Assembly: GCA_905183005.1 (NCBI GenBank)
Contig: CAJJDO010000092.1
Coordinates: forward strand, 11,197 to 75,196
DNA length: 64,000 nucleotides
Direction: 5' to 3'
DNA from: Paramecium pentaurelia
Lineage: Eukaryota; Ciliophora; Oligohymenophorea; Peniculida; Parameciidae
Both the position numbers and the translations under genes were made by a program. Below the pieces are notes generated by a model. That model was not told the DNA's origin. It did not search any database and saw nothing but the letters and a program-made list of their open reading frames with translations. Of this stretch, positions 49,683 through 61,650 are shown piece by piece; the first letter of the stretch is position 1; each line of letters starts with the position of its first letter.

Positions 49683-50640
49683 TCATATTTTGCTTTTTTA
49701 ATCAAGAGTATTTAATTGTTAGGATTTTTAAATATATTTTCTTATTTAAATTTATTAAGATTTTTCATCCCAAATAATTAAATAATCTTCATTATTAATT
49801 AGTGCTCCAAATATACATCCTTATCCAAATTAATTTGGGCTAAAATTGATGATCTATTCTTATATTAATTCAACAATTTCTTCTTTATTTATTTGAAATC
49901 TAAATAAATAGATTTAAGACATGCCCAGTTTTGAATAATAATAATTATTTAAAAGAATTTTATTATGATTAGAACTACCAATTGTATCCTTGTGAATTCC
50001 ATATAACAGATTTCCTCTTATTTTTAATATATTTACAAATTAATAGTCATATTAATATACTATAAGATTATGAGATGATTGTGGTTAAAAACAAACATGT
50101 TATCACTTATAATAGATATTCTATATCCATAACCCTAAACTTGTATCTATTAGTTAATTTTGCATTAAATCAAATTAGAACCTAATCCTATAATCCATCT
50201 GTATGATGATTAATTGTCTAATGAAGTGACCTATTGATATCAGATAGCATCGATGATTAAGACCAAAAATTGATATGTGAGAGGAACAAATTATCAGATC
50301 TTCTTAGCTTGGATGCAGCAATAAAGAACTGATTTTTGAGGGATTTAGAGAAGATTTTATGAATAAATAATTATGGAATTATCTAAAGATCTTAAAATAA
50401 ATTGGGGCTTAAGTTTAAAAGTTTAGTGTAGATATAACTATTGAACATTGTTAAATTAAAAAAATACTATTTTATTTACCCATTTTTAATCATTAGGCCA
50501 CAATATTCTTATCAGAGCTATAATCATAAATGGATTATTTTGATGTATAGTTATGTCATTACACCAAGTCTTTAATTTTACTAACTTTCCGTTCGTAAAT
50601 GAAGATATATAAGATATAGTTTTACTCTTGCTGACTAATT
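49683..50640 (-). pseudogene. WD40 family relic
   Basis: The minus strand ends with the family's C-terminal signature: Ile-Phe-Gly-Ala-Leu-Ile-Asn-Asn-Glu-Asp, Leu-Ile-Ile-Trp-Asp-Glu-Lys, Ile-Gln-Ile-Arg-Lys-Tyr, with TGA at 49683-49685. Upstream pieces (Gly-Tyr-Arg-Ile-Ser-Ile-Ile-Ser-Asp-Asn near 50080, Tyr-Ser-Ser-Asp-Lys-Asn-Ile-Val-Ala near 50500) belong to the same family but sit in other frames with intervening TGA. Unlike the relic at 7100-8614 the terminal Trp codon is intact here. Confidence 0.65.
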
Positions 50641-51721
50641 AAAATATAAATATAATTAAGTATTAAATAATTAAGCTTTGAAATACTCCTATTTTTCAAT
50701 CACCTGGAGAATTATATAACTCAAAGTTTGGATTAAATTTTATATGAGGAAGTAATTCAAATATAAAATGAAGAAAAAATCAAATTTTCTAATTGTAAAT
50801 CTGTTTGATATTAAGAAAATGGTACTGATTTTGTAAAATATTAATTTGAAAATCATATAATAATGAACAGCTAACTTGTGTATATCACTAAAGAATCATA
50901 TATTTATAGTTTTCTGATTTTGAAAATAGTTTATGAAATCTTAATTATATACTTGATCTTTAAACATTCTATTTATAAACATATTGAAAATATTTAATGA
51001 ATTATTATAGTGATTCTTATGTTAGGTTATACAAAACTTTAAAGGGGAGATACTTCTTACCTTTTTCAACGTCAATTGTTATTAATCGATGAATTAGAAA
51101 TAAAAATGTGTTTGGCAATTTAGCCTAATCAATATTGCTATATTTATAAATAAATATCACTGGTAAATATTAAAATAAAAAATTAAAGTAAATAATTAAT
51201 AATATTTTTGAAAGTTTCTAATTTATATTAACATTTTTATTTCAAAATTTGCTTAATGATATGGGAATATATCATAATACTAAATAATGATTAATATAGA
51301 AATAATTTAAAAGCATTCAAATACTCTTATTTTTGAAATCGTTACAATTTGTAAAATCGAATGATGATTTGATATACTCCTATAACAATAATATTATTCG
51401 ACCTTTATTTTCTACATAAATCTTGGATTTTGTTAAAACATGTTCTTTTTATATTGTAAGTGCTTAATCGATATTTTTATGCAGCTATGAACTAAAATTT
51501 ATTGAATCTAAATTCAATTGGAATTAATATATATTAATAAAACGAATAAATTCAAGATATATTATTGTATAATTATTCTTTTCAAAACATAATTTTATTC
51601 TTATCAACACTACTTAAAAATCAACAAAATTAGGAAATATTGAATTCTTAAATGACATATTAAACTACATCTATGATTTAAAAACACAAACCATTTTAAT
51701 CTCTTTGCTTAATTATCATAA
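50641..51721. other. No gene seen
   Basis: AT-rich spacer upstream of the lectin gene; nothing assignable. Confidence 0.4.
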
Positions 51722-53057
51722 ATGAAATTTATTCTGATACTATTTCTTAAAGCTTTAGGCCAAATCAAGTATGACAGTGGCCAAAATACTGATTTTTATT
51801 CTGCCTCTCAGCCTAGTTTTGCGTGTAAAAACTCCTATTAACTTTCAAAGACGATTAACTTCAATGGAGCATTTTAAAATATTCCACAAGTTTTTATTCA
51901 GCAATCTTTGAGTGATATAGAACCTGGGAATGTAGAATTTCGATTATCAATTACAAGTGTTACCTTAACAAGTAATTATATATACTATAATTAAGACTTT
52001 ATTGTTTAAATTTAATGTCCATCATCAAAAAGGATTTATTCGCTTTAATTTAGGTGGTTTGCTATTGACGATTAGAGAGTTTAAGTAATAAGTGCTTTTA
52101 ATATTGATAATCCAACTATGTCAAAGACTTATCAACACTTAAATGCAAATGCAGAAAATGGTATAATCTTTCTTACAAGTATATCAATTATTGGTCCAAT
52201 TGATTTTGTCTTATCAGTATTATTTTTTAATATATTTAGTTATCTAGTATAACAAAAACTAGTGTCACAGTAGATATATCTAATCCTTCAGGAAAATTTG
52301 TAAATCTTAAATAAATTGGATATTAAATAGTATTAGGAACTAGCGAAATATTTAACATGTTAGGTATTTAAACAGTAACCACCACATCGTACACTAGCTA
52401 AAATTTTAATTTATAAACAAATAAATGGATTCTAACTCCAATTGTTGGATTCCAATTTGATAACAACTAGTATTTATAATTTAGATGGACCTACACTTAT
52501 ACTGCCTCAACAGTGTCTTGTAAAGTAGATTCTTGTAAAAATTAATCATTTATATAGGGGACAAACTTGTAAAGCATACCCATTTAACAGCTTTGATGTC
52601 TTATGTGATAAATACACTTTATCAACCACTACAAACTTAGACTATAAGAATTTCATAAAAAATTGATTTAGAAGCTCTAAATAGACCTACAGTTTATGCA
52701 GAATTACCATAAACAAATGAAGTTTTTAATTAAATAGGTACTTTTACTACTATTATTGACAAATCCATTTCTCCAGTGCTTATAAATGTCATAATAAAAT
52801 GTTCATTTGCTAAGAAAATAAAAAGTTAATTTAATAAATGCAATAATTGCTCTTTTTAGAAATTTTATCTATATAGTCATAATTGTAATAATTAAATTAA
52901 TTAAATATCTTATTTTTCAAGATATTTACCAACAAATTCAGCTCATTAAGAATTAACAATAATAATTAGTGATAAAAGAATTTAAATTAATTAAATAACT
53001 TATAATTAGGTTGCAGCCGTTAACAATATTTTGGATATTGAATAATTGAATATTTGA
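51722..53057 (+). CDS. Secreted H-type lectin-like protein, two homopolymer frameshifts
   Basis: ATG 51722, intron 52217-52239 (23 bases), TGA 53055-53057. Residues 1-14 are a signal peptide (Met-Lys-Phe-Ile-Leu-Ile-Leu-Phe). The first domain (about 45-125) has the H-type lectin pattern: a Phe-Asn-Gly-Ala-Phe strand, Ile-Pro-Gln-Val-Phe-Ile, and Phe-Arg-Trp-Phe-Ala-Ile. A second lectin-like half follows after the intron, with Trp-Ile-Leu-Thr-Pro and Phe-Arg-Trp-Thr-Tyr. The 3' part has Cys-Lys-Val-Asp-Ser-Cys and Cys-Asn-Asn-Cys. The frame is lost at 52557-52560 (GGGG, one G too many) and at 52657-52662 (AAAAAA, one A too many). Dropping those two bases yields 437 codons ending at the TGA. 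Sequencing error is the simplest cause; a young pseudogene is the alternative. It converges with the WD40 gene, 141 bp away. Confidence 0.75.
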
Positions 53058-53198
53058 TAAAAGATATCAAATTTTAAAGTATTTTTAATAAACTAAAGAT
53101 TTTAATTATCAAAACACTGTATTAATTATTTTTATAATCTAAAATAACAAAAAATTTCTTTATAATTAATATTGAATATTATTTTTAATAAATCTTGG

Positions 53199-54287
53199 TC
53201 AAATTTATTGATCCATCTTCTGATAATATTTTTTTATTTAGGTCTTATGAGATTTAGAATCCCAGGTAATTAAGAATTGTCCATCATGACTAATTGTTCC
53301 AAATACCCAATCATGGCCAAAATTAATTGATTATTCTAATTAACAATCGAATTCCCCATCTAAACCTTTAAATTATGGATTGTATAGAATAAATCTTATA
53401 ATATTTATAGAATAACCACTCTTAATCATTAATATTTATTTAGAAGGAATATAATTTGGTTGACAATCTCCTAAATCATGTTGACCCTTTCCTTGTAAAG
53501 AAATATTTTTGGCAATCTAAAATTTCTCATTCAGATCCATTTTGAATATTTATAAATTTTTTGATCCTGTAGATGATTTAGATGATTGAAGAGTAAAAAT
53601 TTAATTAGTAATAAAACAGATTCGAAGTAATAATTCATTAAATTAGATCTTCTAAATGACTTACAAAGTTTCTTTTTCTAAACCTGTCATTACAAAAAGA
53701 TTTTAATCTGCTCCAATTGAAATTAATTTTTTTCCATCTGGGCTTATTGATAAACCATATATAGGCATTTTATGTTCATTTATTATCTATTAACAAACAT
53801 ACTAATCTTGTTACTACCATAATTTCACATTTTCATTATCACCACTAATAATTAGGTTTTCATTTGGATGAATGATGACACAATTAATTTTTGAATAGGT
53901 CCATTCAATCTTAAATTTTGATTACCAGCAATATGGCATTAATTAATCATCTGGGGCCCAAATATTTATCAAATGTTCTGAACCAGAAAGAAAGAAATTA
54001 GCATGTTTTTCAGATTGTAAAAATTAAAGAGTTGTGACGTAACCAATATTCCCATCACAAATCAAAAGTTATTTTAAAGCTTTTCCTTCACTTGCATAAA
54101 GCTCCTCTTCCTCTTATTCAGTTAAATTTTCAACATTGTATTCTTTGTAGTGCAAAATTTTGAAAATTTTGATTTCTTCTCTATTACCTACTGCAAGAAC
54201 AGAATTATCATGATTTATTGCAAGTACATTTTAGAAATCTGATTTTTGTGAATTATACCACTTATATGTTGATTTTTGATTTCCCAT
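53199..54287 (-). CDS. WD40 protein with Met-Gly-Asn start
   Basis: ATG at 54287 to TGA at 53199, 363 codons, no intron. The 362-residue product starts Met-Gly-Asn-Gln-Lys-Ser, a good N-myristoylation context (Gly2, Ser6). WD40 features include Leu-Ser-Gly-Ser-Glu-His ... Ile-Asn-Ile-Trp-Ala, Ile-Ile-Ser-Gly-Asp-Asn-Glu-Asn-Val-Lys-Leu-Trp, Ile-Tyr-Gly-Leu-Ser-Ile-Ser-Pro-Asp-Gly and a C-terminal Leu-Ile-Thr-Trp-Asp-Ser-Lys-Ser. The N-terminal half carries an acidic insert (Glu-Gln-Glu-Glu-Glu-Glu-Leu). It is the same broad family as the other WD40 genes here but lacks their Cys/His cluster. Membrane-tethered scaffold is an inference from the start and fold. Confidence 0.9.
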
Positions 54288-55112
54288 TGTAACAATTAAA
54301 TGAAATGAAAATATACAGAATATCTAATTCACATTTAATTATAATTTATACAATATTACAACTGAAAGTATTATAAAAATCTGATATTGTTATGAAAGGT
54401 TGAAATATTGTTAATTAAACTAAATAAATTCAGAAAAGTTAATTGAATTATGTAAGATGAGTTTGAAATATATTGTGATATAAAAAAAGAATTAAGTTCA
54501 ATTAGATATAGATACTTAATTTTTAAATTTAAAATTTAACTCTAAGTATTGTGCTTTATTTAAGAACTATAAAGTATCAATTCTTTTGATTTAAGAATAT
54601 TCAATATATATTTAATCTTAAAAGAAAATATTTAAATCCTCAGTGTTTAGATCAGAATATTAAATTTTAATTCATTATTTTTATCAATATTTGATGTATT
54701 ATATTATATTCAATAATATTAGCGCATTTACAATTTATTAGAAAATTATTAATGTTAATCTTTTGAAGTTATTTTATAAACTACTCTTTGTTAATTTAAA
54801 AATGATATAGAAGATTGAAAAATGAGTTATATTTCTTTTTGCATCTCTTAAAGTTAATTATATAGAATTATATATTACCTATGCATTTAATAATTGCCAA
54901 TAAAAGTAATGAATAAATAAAATTTACTTAATCTATAGGAATTTTAGTTAATTTCTCTTATTTTTACTTGTTTTAGAATAATAATTTAAGATTTTCAAAG
55001 AGAAGCTAATAAAAGAATCTTAAAAAAATCATTATTATTATTTAAAATATTATTTTGTCAAATATATTTAGTATAAGCTTATTTAAATAATAAATATATT
55101 AATATATATAAT
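54288..55112. other. Divergent intergenic region
   Basis: 825 bp between two divergently transcribed genes; must contain both promoters. Only A/T runs are visible. Confidence 0.4.
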
Positions 55113-56216
55113 ATGGAATTAAAAAATAGAATAATGGATGCTATAGTTATGTGGAAATATGAGTTTTATAATGAAGAAGTGTAAAATAGCCAAGTAGAAG
55201 GATAATATCAATCAAATGAGGGATAGTATGATAATTTTGATGATTTGTTTCACATATTTGATTTTGGATTGTCTCATGATCTTTAATATTTAGCCATTTT
55301 TGAAGACAAAATCAGAAAAAAGAATAATACATCGAGAAGATTCAAAGGGAATTAAAAAAGTGATTTAAGAATAAAATTATACGAAGTGAAATCAAACAAA
55401 GTTATTTTTGAAAGTAGTTTATTATGTAGAGGATTTCTAAATATAAATTTTCATTTTTCTCAAGATTCAAATTTTTTAATATGTTAAGGGTATTCGGATG
55501 GTTATTTAATAATAGATATTTAATAGAAAAAAGAATTTCTCTTTAACAATTTAGAAGAAACATGTTTTATTTTTTAGATGGATACAATCAATAGTTATTA
55601 TATAAATAAAAATGATAAAATATTTCATATCAATGTAGAATAGATTAATTTGCAATATGAAAAAGAAATATATCTTAAATTCAATTTTAAATTCATCCTA
55701 TATTTCAAATCATTTTTAATGAAATTTGCCTTAATAAGTACAGAGTTATTCCAATATATAATTTATCTTGAAAATTGCAAAGTTATTAAATAAAGAAAAA
55801 AATAAACTAATGTTAGAACATAATTAATCATTTTTTAAAATTGTCTGATTATTGAATAGGAAGATATTTATGAAACAGAATATTCTGTTAGATTATTAAA
55901 TAGTGGAAAAATATTAAGAAGAATAAAGAATCTTGTTGGAAATTCAGGTAATATATCTTATGATGATTATGGAGTTTATAAAAATTCATTTTTAAGTATT
56001 GAAAATAATAATCATTAATAAATTAAAATATTCGACTTTTTAAGAGGAAATTCTAAATAAATATCTTTTATAATTAATTCATAATATAAAGATTATTATT
56101 AAATCTCTAAATTATACAATTAGTCTATATTCACTATGATAATGAGCGGATTATATACTTAAATTACATCCTATATTTTAAGATAATATTAATATTTAAA
56201 GTAATTAGAAAACTGA
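55113..56216 (+). CDS. Hypothetical protein, possibly extending to 56681
   Basis: ATG 55113 to TGA 56214-56216, 367 residues, no recognised domain. It starts Met-Glu-Leu-Lys-Asn-Arg and has strand-rich segments such as Ser-Gln-Asp-Ser-Asn-Phe-Leu-Ile-Cys-Gln-Gly-Tyr and Asp-Gly-Tyr-Leu-Ile-Ile-Asp-Ile, reminiscent of a divergent beta-propeller. The same frame resumes after the TGA and stays open to TGA 56679-56681, with Asn-Gly-Phe-Leu-Phe-Leu-Ile-Val-Ser-Asp-Asn-Lys. If GTAATTAG...TTATCAG (33 bases, about 56201-56233) is an intron, the TGA lies inside it and the protein would be about 510 residues. A GTTTTAATC...TTTAG segment of 27 bases near 56384-56410 would be a further in-frame intron. 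Which form is right cannot be settled by eye. Confidence 0.65.
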
Positions 56217-56851
56217 ATATCAGTAATTATCAGATTTATTTATATAATAAATTTATGTTAATATTTTTTATTATTATTTCAAAAATCCATAGATGCTTCC
56301 AACTATTTTAATTAAGCATATTAATTAATAGAGAAATAGAAATATAATTATTTTAAAGTTTATTTTTAAATAATCAAGGTTTTAATCATCATTTCATTTC
56401 TTTAGATTGAAAATGGATTTTTATTCTTAATTGTTTCAGATAATAAATTAATATTTTTTGGTATTAAAGTAATTGAAGAATCTTACAAATATTCATTCAT
56501 TATAAAATAGAAATTAAATAACTTAACTATGATTCTGCTTAGATTTATTCCAAACAAGCTTTTTGGAATATTCATCATTTTTAGGTAAAATAATTATGTT
56601 AAATTCAATTTTTCAAAGAATCATAAAAACCAAAAAATAAAAATATATAATTAATTGAATAATAAATTCTCATTAAGATGATTATGAATATAAATTTACA
56701 ATTCTATGTGTTTTATTTTAAGTCTCAATCTTATTCATTGTAGTCATTCATTAATTGAAATTAATACAAAATTACACTTTATTTAAATTATAAGTATCAC
56801 TAAATACTACAATTAATTTAGAAATTAAAATTGATTTTCAAAAATTGAATT

Positions 56852-59637
56852 ATGATATTTACATATTTTTTATGCTTTTCTTTAACAACTTAATAGTAAT
56901 TCCAAAATACAACTTTGAATATGGATAATTTGAGTTTAAGAAACATCCTTACAATTAAAGAAGCTGAGTTGTCTGAGGAGAGTTGTTTTACTTTTGGAAT
57001 ATGGTCTAAATATAGTCCATTAAATATAAAAGGTTTTAAAGATCAAATTGGTATGTTTTAAAGTAATTGCTATTAATTAATAAATGTAATGGAATACACA
57101 ACTAAGAGTTTATATTTTATTTATTATGTCTGTCTTGAATATTCAACAAAAAGAATAGTCAAAACAATATAATTTGTAAATGATTAAGATTAATCAATTC
57201 AATTTGACAAATCTCTTGATCCATATGAATTTGAAAACATTTGGTACTAATTTTAGTTGATTTCATGGCCAATATTAAGGAGATTAGAATTGATCATCAT
57301 AAAATCAGATAAAATAATACTCAAAGAAATAATAACTGATATTAAGCCTTTCAAAGAATAACAACTATTATTAACATTTGGAGACAACTTGGAAGTAATT
57401 GAATCTAGGATTGATTAAATTACATAAGGAATGATGTATTCTTTATTTCCAGGATAAATTGTTGTATATCATCCCTTAATAGAAATAATCCCTATATCAT
57501 TTGACTTTGAATAACAAATAATTGAAGGATATTCTAGTCTAACATAATGTAATTGTTAAAACAATGAACAAGTGGATTTAGAAGAAATTGGCTTAAATGT
57601 TATTGATGATAAGATTTATATTTCAGAAAATGTTAATTGTAATTATTATGCTTTGAGCGGGTGGTTAAAAGTAAAAGATATAGTATAGAAATCTGAAGAA
57701 TTTACCTATTAATTTATTAAAATGACAGTATTTATAGGAAAACAACAAATATTTAATGAGAACGTAGCTACATTTTAAATGTTTTATTAGATCTCTACTC
57801 TTTCAACCAAAATAATAATAAAAACCTATACTTATGATTTTCCAATTGCCATAAAAGAGATTTAAGATGTTTCATAAGAAATTGAGACATAATTTTAGAT
57901 TTAAAAGGATAATCTAAAGTAATGGCATTATTTGTTTTTGTAATTAGAAGATAATTAATTCAATATTAAAATAACTTTTTATGATTATTAAAGTAATATC
58001 TAATTTTATGAGGCTTAATTCTCAGTAAGATAATTTCATAATTGTTAATTTAAATTATAATATGGAAATATCTAAAAGAATTCATTAAACTATTTAAAAA
58101 TAGAATTAAGAAAATTTTAATTTACTAATTGCTAATATGATGAAAGGATCTCTAAATGCCATTCTAGTTGTTTAGATTGTGATGGTTCTAATAAGAATAA
58201 TTGCTTGTCATGCCCAGTTGAGTAGTAGAGGATATATATTCCTGAATTTAAACAATGCCTTTGTCCATATTCTACAATAGATTATGATAATAAATGCATC
58301 ACTTATGAAGATTCAAACCTATTATTAAAAGTTAAATAAAATATTAATAAAAAGTGTAAAGCAGGTTATTTTGAATTAGAAGGAGATTGTGAAAGATGGT
58401 ATATTATTAAATAATTCTTCATAGTCCTTCTAGAGTAAAAGCTGATTTGATTACATGTTTTGATTGCTTTTCATAAGGAAAAGATTGGGCTTCTAAATCT
58501 ATATGTGGAAAATATATTTATTTTCCTATATCTTTGTCACTTCAAAATGCTATTCTTTATGATTATTCATTTTAGTATTATCATGATGGATCTGATCTAA
58601 TAATATGTGAGAATTGTTTGCATCTGGATTATGAACAAGAATTGTAAAATGAAGATGGCATTTACAAATTGTTTTTATAAAAATTTAATGGTTTTGAATC
58701 ATTTTGTTTTTCTTTAATAGACTTTGGTTCTGAATAAAAATGTACAATTTGTAATGTTGGTTTTTGTATTTTATGTGGCATTTAGATAGATGGAATAGTT
58801 TGTTTAAAATGCGAAGAGAATTATATTGTAGTTGATGGATTATGTAAGTTCAACAAATAAATTCCTTATTTTTATTAATCTTGTCAACCTCCTTATTATA
58901 CAACCTATAATAGAGAATGCAAGATTTGTCCTATTAATTATTGTTTATACTGTTTTGAATATAATTATAATAATAATAAGGAATCTAATACACTCTCCTA
59001 AGCTGAAATTTTAATTCTAGAAGAGGGTAATTCTTATGTTAAAATTGGATGTGTTTTATGTTAAGATGGTTATATTTTCAATTTTAACTCTGGTTTATGT
59101 GTCAATTAAGTACCAAGAATATAATATTGTTTAACATCATATATAAAATAATTAGATGAAAAATGTTTATTATCTACCTTGAATAATTTTGAAGTATCAA
59201 GAGTTATTAATAATTGTGATGATTATATTTTAAATTGTGAAATATGCGCATTGTATTATCAATAAGTTATTATTTGTATAAACTGTAAAATAGGATTTGT
59301 GTTATAAGAAGGATTATGTTATATGAATGAAGAATCTAAAATTAATTATTCTAAAGATATCTGGGATTTGTAAATTAAAGCCTTTTTATTAATCTATCAA
59401 TTTGATAAAAGTTAAGATTATCCTAACAAAGAACCTTCAAAATGTGGAAATTCATGTCTTTCATGTAAAAATGATAATTAATAATATTTTTGTGAAAAAT
59501 GTATGTCAAACCATTTGGAAGATCCCGTAAGAATCTAGTATGGACTTTATTGTCCTGAATGTCCTCGACTTTGCCAGGTTTGTATATCACGTCCTCTTGA
59601 AGAGATTAAAGTAATTTAATATATTATATATAGTTGA
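56852..59637 (+). CDS. Cys-rich secreted protein with furin-like repeats
   Basis: ATG 56852, intron 58399-58424 (26 bases), TGA 59635-59637: exactly 920 codons, 919 residues. Residues 1-14 (Met-Ile-Phe-Thr-Tyr-Phe-Leu-Cys-Phe-Ser-Leu) form a signal peptide. Residues 15-430 are an ectodomain with few Cys. From about residue 436 Cys-x2-Cys knots begin (Cys-His-Ser-Ser-Cys-Leu-Asp-Cys, Cys-Leu-Ser-Cys-Pro) and continue to the end (Cys-Pro-Glu-Cys-Pro-Arg-Leu-Cys), as in growth-factor-receptor/furin-like repeats of ciliate surface proteins. Unlike the gene at 32987 it lacks Cys-Gly-Asp...Asp-Asp-Gly-Asn units. No membrane anchor is seen before the stop. A GTAATTTAAT...TATATAG segment near the end could be an intron, giving a slightly different tail. 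Confidence 0.85.
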
Positions 59638-60031
59638 AAACAATTTGAGTCAGAATATATAATTAAAATATGGTTGTCTATTTTTTGCTTTTTCTTTATT
59701 ATCTTCAAAAATGTCTGAAAAAGTACCCCACTAGCTTGTAATTTACAAATATAGCCAGACAGTATTATTTGGGTAATTAAAGCCCATCGATTAATTTGTT
59801 TTGAAAAAATGAAAAAAAATTTAGAATTATATTTAAAAGTTGGCCTAGATAAAAATCAAAGTAACTAAAGAATTCATATCGTTATATTAAGTGCTATCAT
59901 AAAGATTTGAAAGAAGAGGAAATAATTTTTTGAGCAGATTAGACAAAAAAGGTGCAAATCATAGCAGTTGTAAGATGAAAATTTTATAAATATAGAAAAT
60001 TATTATTTTTTTTCTTTTTAATAATTACTAT
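59638..60031. other. No clear gene; short relic frame
   Basis: A plus-strand frame near 59860-59985 reads Tyr-Ile-Lys-Cys-Tyr-His-Lys-Asp-Leu-Lys-Glu-Glu-Glu-Ile-Ile-Phe, TGA, then a basic run. It is less AT-rich than average and may belong with the relic cluster that follows. Confidence 0.3.
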
Positions 60032-60484
60032 TCAATATTTTCTTTATAATGACTGCCATTATTAAACTTCTTCTTAAATACCTTAATTTATTAATTCTTA
60101 GGTTAACTTTATAATTTAAGCAGTTTTATGCCAAAATGAGCTTTTTGCAAACCTGATTTTCTTTATTGCATCTTCTTTAAGTTTCTCAACTTGTTCCTTC
60201 ATTTTTTGAAAAAATCTCAATCTCTTTCTTTCTTTCAACTAACTTAATCAATAAACGAATCAACCTATTAATTAAAATAACGTTTACATGATATCATCAT
60301 GTAAGATTTGATTAATCCTACACTTTGGGCTCTTGACTAAATAATGATTTGGATCTATGGCTTTAAGAATATTGACTGCCAATGTTTTATCAGTGTAATT
60401 TCCATCAGCAAAGCCAAGCTTTAAGTAACTAAGGTTTGTTTTAATTTCATGTAAAATTTCCATTTTAGTTGCTGATCTTAGCAA
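60032..60484 (-). pseudogene. Relic ORF, one frame with two TGA codons 12 bases apart
   Basis: ATG 60484 opens a coherent frame: Met-Leu-Arg-Ser-Ala-Thr-Lys-Met, Leu-Lys-Leu-Gly-Phe-Ala-Asp-Gly-Asn-Tyr, Ile-Asp-Pro-Asn-His-Tyr-Leu-Val, then Gln-Leu-Ile-Gly, TGA (60260-60262), Phe-Val-Tyr, TGA (60248-60250), and continues in the same frame with a Lys/Glu-rich coiled-coil-like segment to TGA 60032-60034. The frame holds for 151 codons apart from the two TGA, which sit where Trp would be plausible. GC content is higher than the flanks. Family unknown. Confidence 0.45.
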
Positions 60485-60944
60485 TTATCTTATTTGATTT
60501 TTTTTTCGGATTCCAAGTTAAAAAATTATTAAGTAGCATATCAGAGCAAATATTAGCTATCTACACCTCAAATCATATCCTTCTAACATTAATCCATATT
60601 AAAAGGATTTAACAGTATAGGTTGCTAAATTTTTATGTTAATTGAAAATCATATAAAATTATCGATATTTACTCAATTAATTTATAGAAAAATTTATAAT
60701 GAAAAAACTTCTTTCCAACCAATCAAATAGAAAAAAACATTTTGTATATGTAAAAAAAACAATTATTAAGAATAAATAAAAAATTAATTATTGCTCTTAA
60801 AATACAAATTATAACTAATATTTTAATTGTATTATTTTTTCATTAAAAGAAAATTATTCACTAAGTTTTATTATTGAATGTTTGGTATGAGTTTTAGAAA
60901 ATAAAATCCTATTTATACAAATAATTTTAATATTTCAAAATTTA
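60485..60944. other. No gene seen
   Basis: AT-rich spacer between two relics. Confidence 0.4.
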
Positions 60945-61500
60945 ATTGAAATAGAAACTTCAGCTTCTTCTTCTCTATAATAATATCATTTGCTATAGCA
61001 GACCTCGCACTTAAACTACATTAACCAGACATACATGCAATGATGATTGTCAATAATTATATTAAACCTATGTGTATGAAAAAAGACTTTTTTAATCAAA
61101 ATAAAAAAGCTAATGTAATATATTGTTTAAAAAATGTACCATCGAAAATGTAAATCAATAGGTAGAATTTTTGAACGAGCCTTTTAGGCTGCATTATCAA
61201 AAAATGAAGAAAATAATTTTTGCCTAGTGCTGGATAATGCCTCCATCCATTAGACATAATAAATTCTGAATAAATTATGATTTGCTAATTAATTATTTCT
61301 TCCTACATATAGCCCTTAGCTTAACTGCATCAAAAGGTTATGGATAATTGCAAAGTTATGCATTTTTTAAAAATTGCTTAAGAATTTCATATTATACATA
61401 TTTTCAACTCTATTACATCAACTAAGGTTCAAAACATCTGCACTAAAAACCTAAAATTCCTATAAGCTTGCTTATTATAAAAATAATTCTGATGTTATTA
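60945..61500 (+). pseudogene. Tc1/mariner (IS630-type) transposase relic
   Basis: Three DDE-transposase landmarks occur in order. Near 60945-60980: Ile-Glu-Ile-Glu-Thr-Ser-Ala-Ser-Ser-Ser, resembling the first Asp block (Ile-Asp-Glu-Thr). Near 61224-61250: Leu-Val-Leu-Asp-Asn-Ala-Ser-Ile-His, the second Asp block. Near 61296-61343: Phe-Leu-Pro-Thr-Tyr-Ser-Pro-Gln-Leu-Asn-Cys-Ile-Lys-Arg-Leu-Trp, the third block, where the catalytic Glu is Lys (AAA 61332-61334). A TGA at 61278-61280 lies between blocks two and three and frames shift before block two. No terminal inverted repeats were recognised. It is an inactive remnant. Confidence 0.7.
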
Positions 61501-61503
61501 TCT

Positions 61504-61650
61504 TCAATTAAAATTTAATTCAAGTTTTCTAATAAATGAGTAAAATTGCTGTTTTTCTTTCGATAGCAATCGTGTAGCGACTGTTACTTTATCACTTTCA
61601 AGCAGATTTTAATCGAAGTGAATTGGGGGACCGAAAGGGAGCTAAATCAT
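61504..61650 (-). pseudogene. Small less AT-rich ORF fragment
   Basis: ATG 61650 to TGA 61504, 48 codons: Met-Ile-Gln-Leu-Pro-Phe-Gly-Pro-Pro-Ile-His-Phe, then Lys-Val-Thr-Val-Ala-Thr-Arg-Leu-Leu. The block (about 61560-61660) is one of the least AT-rich in the window. It could be an exon or relic fragment of a gene I do not recognise, or a fossil from the adjacent mobile element. The sequence was also considered as an RNA gene, but no known fold was evident. Confidence 0.3.
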
